Of a DNA stretch of 64,000 nucleotides, positions 17,585-24,235 are shown piece after piece (position 1 is the stretch's first letter; each line of letters begins with the position of its first letter). The stretch lies in contig WRAS01000001.1 of assembly GCA_009780065.1 (NCBI GenBank), forward strand, positions 252,140 through 316,139, given 5' to 3'. Made by a program: the position numbers and the translations under genes. The DNA is from Bacillota bacterium (GTDB lineage Bacteria > Bacillota > Clostridia > Christensenellales > UBA1242). The notes beneath the pieces were generated by a model. That model did not search any database and was not told the origin of the DNA. It worked only from the letters and a program-made list of their open reading frames with translations.

Positions 17585-17879
17585 TGGAGGTGGCGATATA
17601 ACTCGCAGTTCTGAAAATGCTAATGTCAGCGGTGTGGCGCTTGCAATTCTTGCCGAGCAAGACCAACGCAGGATGCGTCGAACTATTACCAGCACAATCC
17701 GTGCCAAAGTTCAGATAGCCAGCCATATCCTAAGACTCTATAAACAATTTGCAAATTTGGAACGTGTTGTACGCCTTGTTCGTGGCAAAGACATCGAGAT
17801 GTTTAATTTCAACGCCAACCAAATTACAACGGACGAAGTTATTTACACACAAACTAAAACCGAGACAAAAGGAGAATAG
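17580..17879 (+). pseudogene. phage portal protein, C-terminal fragment in +1 frame
   Basis: About 99 residues continuing the portal: ISGGGDITRSS, then VSGVALAILAEQDQRRM and HILRLYKQFAN, the usual portal crown/C-terminal helices. No start codon with Shine-Dalgarno exists near 17580, so it could be made only by frameshifting or after sequence correction. A full portal would be about 486 residues. Alternatives: real disabling mutation, programmed +1 shift at CAT-TAG, or an assembly error. Confidence 0.75.
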
Positions 17880-17880
17880 A

Positions 17881-18357
17881 ATGGAAGAAATAAAAATCGT
17901 GGAACAATCAGTCGTCGATAATGAAACGGAGAACAAGGAATCCATGGAAGACCCTTGCCCGAACATCTTGGTAAATGACTCCACCAAAAGTGGTGAGTCA
18001 GAATATCTGGGCACTTTCAAGAATTCTACACAGTTATTTTTGGCATACGAAAACCTGCGTAAAGAATTCACACGAAAAAGCCAAGAACTGGCTTCGCTGA
18101 AAAAATCCATCGAAGAAACTGTAGCCGACAATGCCGGTGCGGCGCAAACAATGGTCGAACAAGCAACTTCTGTGGAATCAAAGGAAAAATCGCCCGAACA
18201 AATAATACGCGAATATTTAATGGGTGTGAAAACGCGTGCTACGCCTCCTGTAATTCTTGGTACATCGGTGGAGGCAAAAACCACCTTAACTGACGGTAAA
18301 AAAGACATACACGAGGCCAACAAGGCCGCGCAAACATTTTTCCAAACCAGACTATAA
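17881..18357 (+). CDS. phage scaffold-like protein
   Basis: 158 residues from ATG 17881 with AAAGGAG Shine-Dalgarno. Acidic N-terminus, a central coiled-coil candidate (YENLRKEFTRKSQELASLKK, about 60-79) and a polar C-terminus. Its place between portal and major capsid gene is where scaffolding proteins are encoded. No sequence family recognised; assignment rests on position and helical composition. Confidence 0.65.
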   Translation: MEEIKIVEQSVVDNETENKESMEDPCPNILVNDSTKSGESEYLGTFKNSTQLFLAYENLRKEFTRKSQELASLKKSIEETVADNAGAAQTMVEQATSVESKEKSPEQIIREYLMGVKTRATPPVILGTSVEAKTTLTDGKKDIHEANKAAQTFFQTRL

Positions 18358-18369
18358 AAGGGGATAATT

Positions 18370-19575
18370 ATGATTACAATAAACACCGCAGAATCCGCAT
18401 TGAAAAATATTTACCTTGAAACCGTGGTAAATGATATTAATACAAAAACCAACCCATTTCTTACAATGATTCAAAAGAACACAAAAACCATCGCAGGTAA
18501 AGACGCAAAAGCCTCGGTGCGTTTCGGTAACGAAGGCGCAGTAGGCGCAGGCACCGAAGATGGCGAGTTACCGCGTGCAACAGATTCTGGTCTTGCCGAG
18601 ATTGTTACACCACTGAAAAATTTATATGGTACATTTCAAATCACGGACAAAGCACTAAAGGCGGCTGCCAACAATCCAGGTGCATTCACCAGTTTACTTG
18701 GTGGTGAAATGCAAAACTTGGTCGCAACGGCACAGAACAATCTTAACCGTATGATATATGGTAATGGACGAAAATTCTTGGCACATACAAACCAACTAAC
18801 GTTCAACGTTCGTATCGCACAAATCCCATTGCGCTTTCAAAGAAATTTACGTGTCGGCACAGGTGTAGTCATCACCAATGCAAGCAACCAACCAATCCAC
18901 ACAGGACCTATAACGATTCAAAGCATCACCCCAGGTCCGGGACATCTGGTCGTTGTATTCACAGGGAACCTAGACATTGCATCCAACCAAGACCGTTTTT
19001 ACATATACGAAGCAGGTATAGAGGATCTAGAGATGAACGGTATAGATTCAATCTTTTTGCCCGACACAATGTACAACCTTGCAAAGGCAGATTACCGTGA
19101 AATACAACCATTTACCAGTGTAGACGCAAACACAACTCTTCGTGTGATTAGCGAAGATATCTTGCTGGAATTCTTTGACGCATTAGAGGAACATGCAGGG
19201 GGTCAAGCCACCGACATAATCCTCACGCACCCACGCGTAAGAAAGGCATTGTTCGATGATCTAAAAGACAATCGCTCTAATATTGATGTAACCGAATTCG
19301 AAGGCGGTTTCAAGGGTTTTTCTTTCAACGGAATCCCAATGTACAGCGATATCAACTGTAAGGGCGGAACATTATACGCGGTTAACAGCGCAGGTTACAA
19401 AACACAACAACTTTGCGATTGGACATGGATCGAGTCCGAAGACGGCAGTATTCTTAAACCGATATCCGGTAAACCAATCTACAGTGCAACCCTTGTGAAA
19501 TATGCCGATCTTGTTTGCGAAAAACCTTTTGTCCAAGGCAAATTAACAGGCTTCAGCGCACGTCAATGGAAATAA
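18370..19575 (+). CDS. phage major capsid protein (HK97-fold type)
   Basis: 401 residues. Motifs such as FLTMIQKN, the GTEDGELP / GTFQITDKALKAA region and a C-terminal GFKGFSFNGIPMYSD ... LVKYADLVCEKP layout fit SU10/HK97-like major capsid proteins that bind as hexamers and pentamers. AAGGGGA Shine-Dalgarno. Complete with no interruption. A strong hairpin follows the next small gene. Confidence 0.85.
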   Translation: MITINTAESALKNIYLETVVNDINTKTNPFLTMIQKNTKTIAGKDAKASVRFGNEGAVGAGTEDGELPRATDSGLAEIVTPLKNLYGTFQITDKALKAAANNPGAFTSLLGGEMQNLVATAQNNLNRMIYGNGRKFLAHTNQLTFNVRIAQIPLRFQRNLRVGTGVVITNASNQPIHTGPITIQSITPGPGHLVVVFTGNLDIASNQDRFYIYEAGIEDLEMNGIDSIFLPDTMYNLAKADYREIQPFTSVDANTTLRVISEDILLEFFDALEEHAGGQATDIILTHPRVRKALFDDLKDNRSNIDVTEFEGGFKGFSFNGIPMYSDINCKGGTLYAVNSAGYKTQQLCDWTWIESEDGSILKPISGKPIYSATLVKYADLVCEKPFVQGKLTGFSARQWK

Positions 19576-19579
19576 CATA

Positions 19580-19951
19580 ATGCAGCAAATCACAAGTGAC
19601 CTATATAACATTTCAACCCGCCTAAAGGAAATTGATTCATGCTACGCATTATTTTGGAATGAACAAAAACAAAGGTATGAGATTCATAACCAACCCACTC
19701 CAAACTTCCAGAGCCTTGAATTTGTGGTTCCATACGATGAATTGGATTTCAGAACAATCCGTCATGCGTGCAGAACACGCATAGAACACCACACAGAAAT
19801 CGAAGCCTACGTAGACAACCACAATAATCAAATCATTGAATCTGCCTACAACCAAATGCGGGAACAAATATCAAGATTAGGTGAAATGTTGGAATATGCA
19901 AGCAGCAAGGGTCACGAGGTTGCATTCACCAAATCTCAAAAATGGATTTAA
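19580..19951 (+). CDS. phage protein of unknown function after capsid gene
   Basis: 123 residues, starting four bases after the capsid stop. Mostly helical and acidic, no hydrophobic segment, ends in SKGHEVAFTKSQKWI. Position suggests a head-decoration or head-completion role but no family is recognised. Weak GGAA Shine-Dalgarno. Confidence 0.65.
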   Translation: MQQITSDLYNISTRLKEIDSCYALFWNEQKQRYEIHNQPTPNFQSLEFVVPYDELDFRTIRHACRTRIEHHTEIEAYVDNHNNQIIESAYNQMREQISRLGEMLEYASSKGHEVAFTKSQKWI

Positions 19952-19953
19952 TT

Positions 19954-20004
19954 ACCAAGCAAGCAGGTAACGAAATATTACACTCGTTACCTGTGTGACT
20001 TGGT
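19954..20004 (+). other. long inverted repeat between capsid and connector genes
   Basis: Perfect ten-base-pair stem CAGGTAACGA (19964-19973) / TCGTTACCTG (19984-19993), extended by an outer ACCAAG/CTTGGT pair, without a following T-run. More likely an mRNA-stabilising or processing hairpin than a terminator. It lies just downstream of the most expressed type of phage gene. Confidence 0.7.
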
Positions 20005-20019
20005 TAAAAGGAAATAGTT

Positions 20020-20586
20020 ATGACAATCAATCAAATAATAAAGAACACAGCAATAATGTTGGGATTGTCTGATGTGGTGGAACTAATAGAATCAAAACCT
20101 AGCAAAACGGAACTTCGCAGGAACGATAACTATGTATTGCTTCTGCGGTGTATCAACTTAGTTGCATCAAATATTGCATCTAATTATCGACCGCTAGAAA
20201 CATCCGAGACATTGTCCACTACTGCGGGGAACCGTATTGATTTTTCGCGCCTTTCACACTCTGTATTGAAAATTATGGACGTGCGTTCACCTGTAACCAA
20301 TTGGCGTGTACCATTTACATTATTCACCGATCATATTACTGTTTCAAATCCCGGGTCATTTCGTGTTATATACACATTTGTACCGCACTTTGAAACAGGG
20401 AACGAATACAACCCATTCCAATTCTCGGACGAAGTTTTAACCTACGGCACCGCTGCGGAGTATGCATTTATCAATGGAATGTTTTCCGAAGCACAAGTCT
20501 GGAATATAAAATTGGAAAATCTGCTTTTTAATACAAAAAGAAAATGTGGTGAAAACATAACAATGCCAGCGACATTTAGGAGGTAG
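20020..20586 (+). CDS. phage head-tail connector/tail accessory-like protein
   Basis: 188 residues with AAAAGGAA Shine-Dalgarno. N-terminal helix bundle (TINQIIKNTAIMLGL, residues 2-16) and a beta-rich C-terminal half resemble head-completion (gp4-type) adaptors of short-tailed phages, which plug the portal. The similarity is by pattern and position, not a firm family call. Confidence 0.6.
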   Translation: MTINQIIKNTAIMLGLSDVVELIESKPSKTELRRNDNYVLLLRCINLVASNIASNYRPLETSETLSTTAGNRIDFSRLSHSVLKIMDVRSPVTNWRVPFTLFTDHITVSNPGSFRVIYTFVPHFETGNEYNPFQFSDEVLTYGTAAEYAFINGMFSEAQVWNIKLENLLFNTKRKCGENITMPATFRR

Positions 20587-20588
20587 GT

Positions 20589-21569
20589 ATGTTAAGAGAT
20601 TTGAATCTAGCAAATCCTCGCAGCGTGGCATTCCAAGTAATGACATATACCATACCTATCCATTATTCCCGTCCATTACGTCATAGAATATATGCCCGGT
20701 ACAACCATGGATTTTTGGCAACACCAACGGGAATAACGGGCATATCCATATTGCCCACAATCCAGAGACCATCGAATCCTTTCTTTCGTATGGTTGGGCG
20801 GCGTGCGTTTAGAACCTTGAATGGTTTGCCCAACCAACGAATAATTCAATTCAGTCATCCGTTTTCGGAAAATGAATTCAGTGACGGAACCAGCGATGAA
20901 CAAGGTCGTTTTACCACACCATTGGAACTTGGGAATATAATTGGTCTAGAGGTCTTCCAGGGCAAACTTCTTGTAATTACCGTGAATGGATTGATAACTG
21001 TGGATGGTGCGTTTGACCAAAGTGAATTTCGCATTGAAACATTTGCTCGATCTTATTCACCGATAATTCCCGAAACCGTGCGTGTTCTTGGCGAAACCAT
21101 TTTTTTTGCAACCGATAACGGTATGTGCAGTGTTGGTGCCAATGGTCGGACAAGCCTCCTTGATGTAACCGATTTTTCAACGCAGGGTATACAATTCGCA
21201 ACTGTTGTGGGTAATCAATATCTGCTGTCATATGCAAGCGGAAGGTTATTAACCATCGAAAAATTCTTTGAATCGTATTATTATCTTTCCCATGGTATGA
21301 CGCAGCATGTTTGGGAAACAGATTCTTTTTCACTGGGATATGCTGCTGGTCGGCAATTCCTGAAACAAATACGCCTACGGACAAGCGGCGACCTTGTAAT
21401 AATTGCACGAACAGAAAACCGTGAACAAAGAATCCAAGTACGTGCCAACAATCGTACACAGCGAATCAATATAAATTTAAAAGGCGAGGCGTTTTCATTG
21501 CGTCTGGAAACTAATAACCCGTCTATAAATGTAACCGACTTGGTCGCGGTTATAGGGTTTGGGAGGTAG
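20589..21569 (+). CDS. phage beta-propeller-like protein, possible DNA-stabilisation/tail hub
   Basis: 326 residues with AGGAGG Shine-Dalgarno overlapping the end of the previous gene. All-beta pattern with repeated short strands (GLEVFQGKLLVITVNGLITVDG in outline, then ETIFFATDNGMCSVG) like the packaged-DNA stabilisation proteins that follow the connector gene in P22-type phages. The position supports that, the sequence alone does not prove it. Confidence 0.6.
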   Translation: MLRDLNLANPRSVAFQVMTYTIPIHYSRPLRHRIYARYNHGFLATPTGITGISILPTIQRPSNPFFRMVGRRAFRTLNGLPNQRIIQFSHPFSENEFSDGTSDEQGRFTTPLELGNIIGLEVFQGKLLVITVNGLITVDGAFDQSEFRIETFARSYSPIIPETVRVLGETIFFATDNGMCSVGANGRTSLLDVTDFSTQGIQFATVVGNQYLLSYASGRLLTIEKFFESYYYLSHGMTQHVWETDSFSLGYAAGRQFLKQIRLRTSGDLVIIARTENREQRIQVRANNRTQRININLKGEAFSLRLETNNPSINVTDLVAVIGFGR

Positions 21570-21570
21570 T

Positions 21571-21663
21571 ATGGAAATAAACTTTGACAGAATTAAATTT
21601 GTAATGAATATACGAAAACGACTCTTAAATATAAGGAGACCTTGCCATGGAAAAATCACATGA
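21571..21663 (+). CDS. very small basic phage ORF (30 residues)
   Basis: Begins one base after the preceding stop codon, with GGGAGG Shine-Dalgarno, and overlaps the start of the next gene by 17 bases. About 30 residues, Arg/Lys/Ile-rich. It may be a true micro-protein or a translational-coupling element that feeds ribosomes into the next gene. Below the usual length cut-off for gene callers. Confidence 0.45.
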   Translation: MEINFDRIKFVMNIRKRLLNIRRPCHGKIT

Positions 21664-22519
21664 TGAACTAAAAAATAAATATGAAAAACACGCACGAATC
21701 TTGGCTGCGGGAATCTGTCCAATGTCTGGTATGGCAAATCGTTTTCTTTCACCGCAGGAACGAATTGACTTGGATATTCAATATGCAAGAATATTGCGTA
21801 AATTTACTGTGGGCGGTACCGATTTCATCGACGAAATAAACACACCAACGCCACTGACCCAAGACGAGGCACACATGATAGCAAAGCAGCAGTTGGAGGA
21901 ATTGGTCAATACCAAAATAGCCGAGATTAACGAAACCGCGGCAGAACGAACCAGACGTCTGAAAGAGCGTCTGGAGAATATTAACCAGCAATACTTTGAT
22001 CGTGTTGAAAAAATTAACTCGGACGCCCATCGCCGTGGATTGTCACAAAGTACTATTGTTTTGGTACAGCGCGAGAATGCATTGCAAGACAAAATACGAA
22101 AAGAGGAATCAATATACGCACAAATCGACCACACAGAGGAACGGAGATATTTGGTAACCGAGCGGCATAGAATTACTCTGTACACCCGTCTAGGCGCATT
22201 GGCAAAACGACTGCATGCGGAATCCGTTCGTTTGAACGTAATTGCAAGCCGGGAAAAATCGCACCAAAAATCTCGCTCTCTGCGCCATATGACACATTTA
22301 CAACGTACACGTCTGGATATCAGTTTAAATACCCAAGAAATCATTGACGAAGAACTGTATGCCGTGTACTTGCAATTTCTGTTTGCAAAAAATCCGCGGC
22401 ATGCACGCGATCTTGTGGATAACGATCCGTTATTCTTTTTTAATTTGTCATCGACATACTTTATGCGTTTGTTAAACGCGGTCGAGGAACGTGCTGTAAT
22501 GCATCGACCCGGCGAATAA
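21647..22519 (+). CDS. phage coiled-coil protein of unknown function
   Basis: 290 residues with AAGGAGA Shine-Dalgarno. Almost entirely helical and charged; long coiled coil around residues 85-215 (repeated RRLKERLENINQQ-type heptads). Might be an internal (ejection-type) virion protein, as such proteins follow tail genes in short-tailed phages. No family recognised. Confidence 0.65.
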   Translation: MEKSHDELKNKYEKHARILAAGICPMSGMANRFLSPQERIDLDIQYARILRKFTVGGTDFIDEINTPTPLTQDEAHMIAKQQLEELVNTKIAEINETAAERTRRLKERLENINQQYFDRVEKINSDAHRRGLSQSTIVLVQRENALQDKIRKEESIYAQIDHTEERRYLVTERHRITLYTRLGALAKRLHAESVRLNVIASREKSHQKSRSLRHMTHLQRTRLDISLNTQEIIDEELYAVYLQFLFAKNPRHARDLVDNDPLFFFNLSSTYFMRLLNAVEERAVMHRPGE

Positions 22520-22541
22520 TTAAAGGGAGGTAAAAAATATT

Positions 22542-22781
22542 ATGTGGGACAATATAATTTCACTTGCAATTAATAATGGTCTTTGGGCAACCCTGTTTGT
22601 GGGCCTTATGATTTATATTCTTCGCGATGGTGACAAGCGCGAAAAGAAATACCAAGAAACTATCGAAAAACTGGCAGACTCTTTACAAATTGTAAAGGAC
22701 ATCCAAGACACAACCAAAGGTCTCCAGGAAACCACAAAAGAACTGCAAAAAGATGTCAGTGAAATCAAGTTCAAGGTCTAA
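22542..22781 (+). CDS. BhlA/UviB-type holin-like protein
   Basis: 79 residues with GGGAGG Shine-Dalgarno. A single N-terminal membrane segment (about 10-27; GLWATLFVGLMIYIL) followed by RDGDKREKKYQ and a coiled-coil tail, the layout of the BhlA/UviB holin-like family, which forms membrane lesions or helps export. Last gene of the module; no endolysin gene accompanies it. Confidence 0.85.
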   Translation: MWDNIISLAINNGLWATLFVGLMIYILRDGDKREKKYQETIEKLADSLQIVKDIQDTTKGLQETTKELQKDVSEIKFKV

Positions 22782-22788
22782 GAAAAAG

Positions 22789-22821
22789 CGGAGTAGAGCG
22801 CTCCGATTCTCTTTTTTTTTT
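22789..22821. terminator. terminator at the end of the phage module (likely bidirectional)
   Basis: Stem CGGAG/CTCCG with a seven-base loop followed by ATTCTCTTTTTTTTTT on the + strand; on the minus strand it is followed by a CTTTTT run, so it can also serve the convergent gene ending at 22827. Confidence 0.75.
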
Positions 22822-22826
22822 GCGTT

Positions 22827-23558
22827 TTATTGGCAGGCTTCTTGTGTATTGTTTTTCTTTATTACCTTCTTTGATTCTCTTCTCTCTCTTGTATTTATAA
22901 CAGTAACTCGGTGTTGATCCATTAATTCTTTCATGTTGTGTATTTTGTCTAAATCTGTACCAGCGTAAAATGCCTGATGCGCCCATACCGGGATTTCTTC
23001 TGGCGTGTATAGGCGACCTCTAAGGTCGGCACGCTGTGTATTGAATTTAAGAACCATCTGTTGCACTTCTGTCGGCAAGAATTTTTGTGGAAATGATATA
23101 AGTGTGCTAATAGGTTGTTTTATTAAAAAGGAAATTTGTTCTAATCTCTCTTTGACTTCTTCGTGTTTTTCCACAAGTTCAGCCAAAGAAACTTTGAAGT
23201 CAGTAAATGTGGGAATTGTAAAATCGCGACCATCAAGTTGATAATCCTCGTCCCAAACGTCTGTAAGTTCATACCAATCATCTATCATATGCTGGAACCA
23301 TTCTTCTTCAAAAAGTTTTCTGGTTTCTTCTGGGATCATGGATAAATTAAGACTCATAAGTTTTGTTCCAGCGGCATGCGCAGTCCGACCTATCTCGGCT
23401 TCTTTCTTTGCGTGTATAAATGATCCAGTGTTGTGCATTTTTTCGTATTCTTGCATTGCGTTGACAAAACTTTTGATTTCCGGACACTTGTCAACCCGAG
23501 GTTTATTTGAAACCCCAGAAACAAGGTATTTATAAGGGTCTTTTGGTAATCTTCCCAT
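22827..23558 (-). CDS. hypothetical protein, convergent with phage module
   Basis: 243 residues. Soluble, mixed alpha/beta, no signal or membrane segment; Lys/Arg-rich C-terminus. No family recognised. It has its own consensus promoter that ends six bases before ATG 23558 and no Shine-Dalgarno. It shares a terminator with the phage genes but is on the opposite strand, so it might be a lysogenic-conversion or chromosomal neighbour gene; context alone cannot decide. Confidence 0.75.
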   Translation of the reverse strand: MGRLPKDPYKYLVSGVSNKPRVDKCPEIKSFVNAMQEYEKMHNTGSFIHAKKEAEIGRTAHAAGTKLMSLNLSMIPEETRKLFEEEWFQHMIDDWYELTDVWDEDYQLDGRDFTIPTFTDFKVSLAELVEKHEEVKERLEQISFLIKQPISTLISFPQKFLPTEVQQMVLKFNTQRADLRGRLYTPEEIPVWAHQAFYAGTDLDKIHNMKELMDQHRVTVINTRERRESKKVIKKNNTQEACQ

Positions 23559-23564
23559 GCTAAT

Positions 23565-23593
23565 ATTTTATAACACACTATTGTAAATGTCAA
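23565..23593 (-). promoter_or_regulatory. promoter abutting the hypothetical gene start
   Basis: TTGACA (23588-23593), 17-base spacer, TAAAAT (23565-23570), then six bases to ATG 23558. Confidence 0.7.
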
Positions 23594-23627
23594 TACTGGT
23601 TATAAAATTGGTAATTTACCCTTTCAC

Positions 23628-23656
23628 TTGACCAATCATCATCTACATGTTATCTT
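23628..23656 (+). promoter_or_regulatory. probable promoter of rpsO
   Basis: TTGACC (23628-23633), 17-base spacer, TATCTT (23651-23656). It leaves a leader of about 90 bases before rpsO, a usual site for S15 autoregulation, though no specific structure was established. Confidence 0.6.
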
Positions 23657-23750
23657 GTGTGAATCTTTTCATGGTTTATGGCGGACTCTCCAAAGGATTG
23701 ATGTACCATTTACTATGAATTGATAATAAAATTTAAGGAGAGAATAACAC

Positions 23751-24161
23751 ATGGAAGAAACCAACAAAGAAGCGTTTGAGGTGCCTCTAACAACAAAAGG
23801 GGCAGCAGCAAAGAAAGCAGCACCTGCAAAGGAAGCAAAAAAGGCGCCAGTAAAAAAAGAGGCAACCAAAAAAGTTGCAAAGGTCGAGGCCAAAGACAAC
23901 CTGTCACAAATGTCCACAGAGGACATCGTCCGTGAATTTGGGAAAAGTGAAAAAGACACAGGTTCGGCTTCTGTTCAAATTGCATTGCTTACCGCACGTA
24001 TCAATCATCTTACCGAACATCTTCAGACACACAAGCAGGACAAGCACAGCCGTCGTGGTCTTATGAAATTGGTGGGGCAAAGAAAGGGTCTTTTGAATTA
24101 TTTGGAAAAATCAAATTTGGAAGAATACCGTGAACTTAAAAATAAACTTGGAATCCGTTAA
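23751..24161 (+). CDS. rpsO: 30S ribosomal protein S15 with Lys/Ala-rich N-terminal extension
   Basis: 136 residues with AAGGAGAG Shine-Dalgarno. The last ~88 residues are S15 ([36 protein letters not shown] in outline, LLNYLEK). The first ~48 residues are an added Ala/Lys-rich, probably disordered stretch. S15 nucleates assembly of the 30S platform. Followed by pnp as in many bacteria. Confidence 0.95.
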   Translation: MEETNKEAFEVPLTTKGAAAKKAAPAKEAKKAPVKKEATKKVAKVEAKDNLSQMSTEDIVREFGKSEKDTGSASVQIALLTARINHLTEHLQTHKQDKHSRRGLMKLVGQRKGLLNYLEKSNLEEYRELKNKLGIR

Positions 24162-24174
24162 TCATTAAATGGTA

Positions 24175-24200
24175 TAAGTCCCACATTTTGGTGGGACTTA
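24175..24200 (+). other. rpsO-pnp intergenic hairpin
   Basis: Perfect ten-base-pair stem TAAGTCCCAC/GTGGGACTTA with a six-base loop, but with no T-run after it. Probably a processing or partial-attenuation hairpin between rpsO and pnp, as in other bacteria, rather than a full terminator. Confidence 0.7.
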
Positions 24201-24235
24201 TTCAGTATATTTAACAGAAAAATGAAGGAGAAAAA

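Larger units (their letters stand above)
14760..22781 (+). mobile_element. phage-derived head/packaging module, no integration or replication genes
   Basis: Ten to eleven co-directional, tightly packed genes: large terminase, small protein, portal (frameshifted), scaffold-like, major capsid, three connector/tail-like proteins, a very short gene, a coiled-coil protein and a BhlA-type holin. Each gene has its own Shine-Dalgarno and genes overlap or nearly touch. No integrase, repressor, replication gene, endolysin, tail tube/tape measure or tail fibre is visible inside or near it. Codon use looks like that of neighbours. Either a decayed short-tailed prophage or a retained capsid module. Confidence 0.75.

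Noticed and set aside
14760..22781. Attachment-site repeats at the phage module edges
   Set aside because: No convincing direct repeat or tRNA target was seen by eye at either edge; a computed search of both flanks would be decisive.
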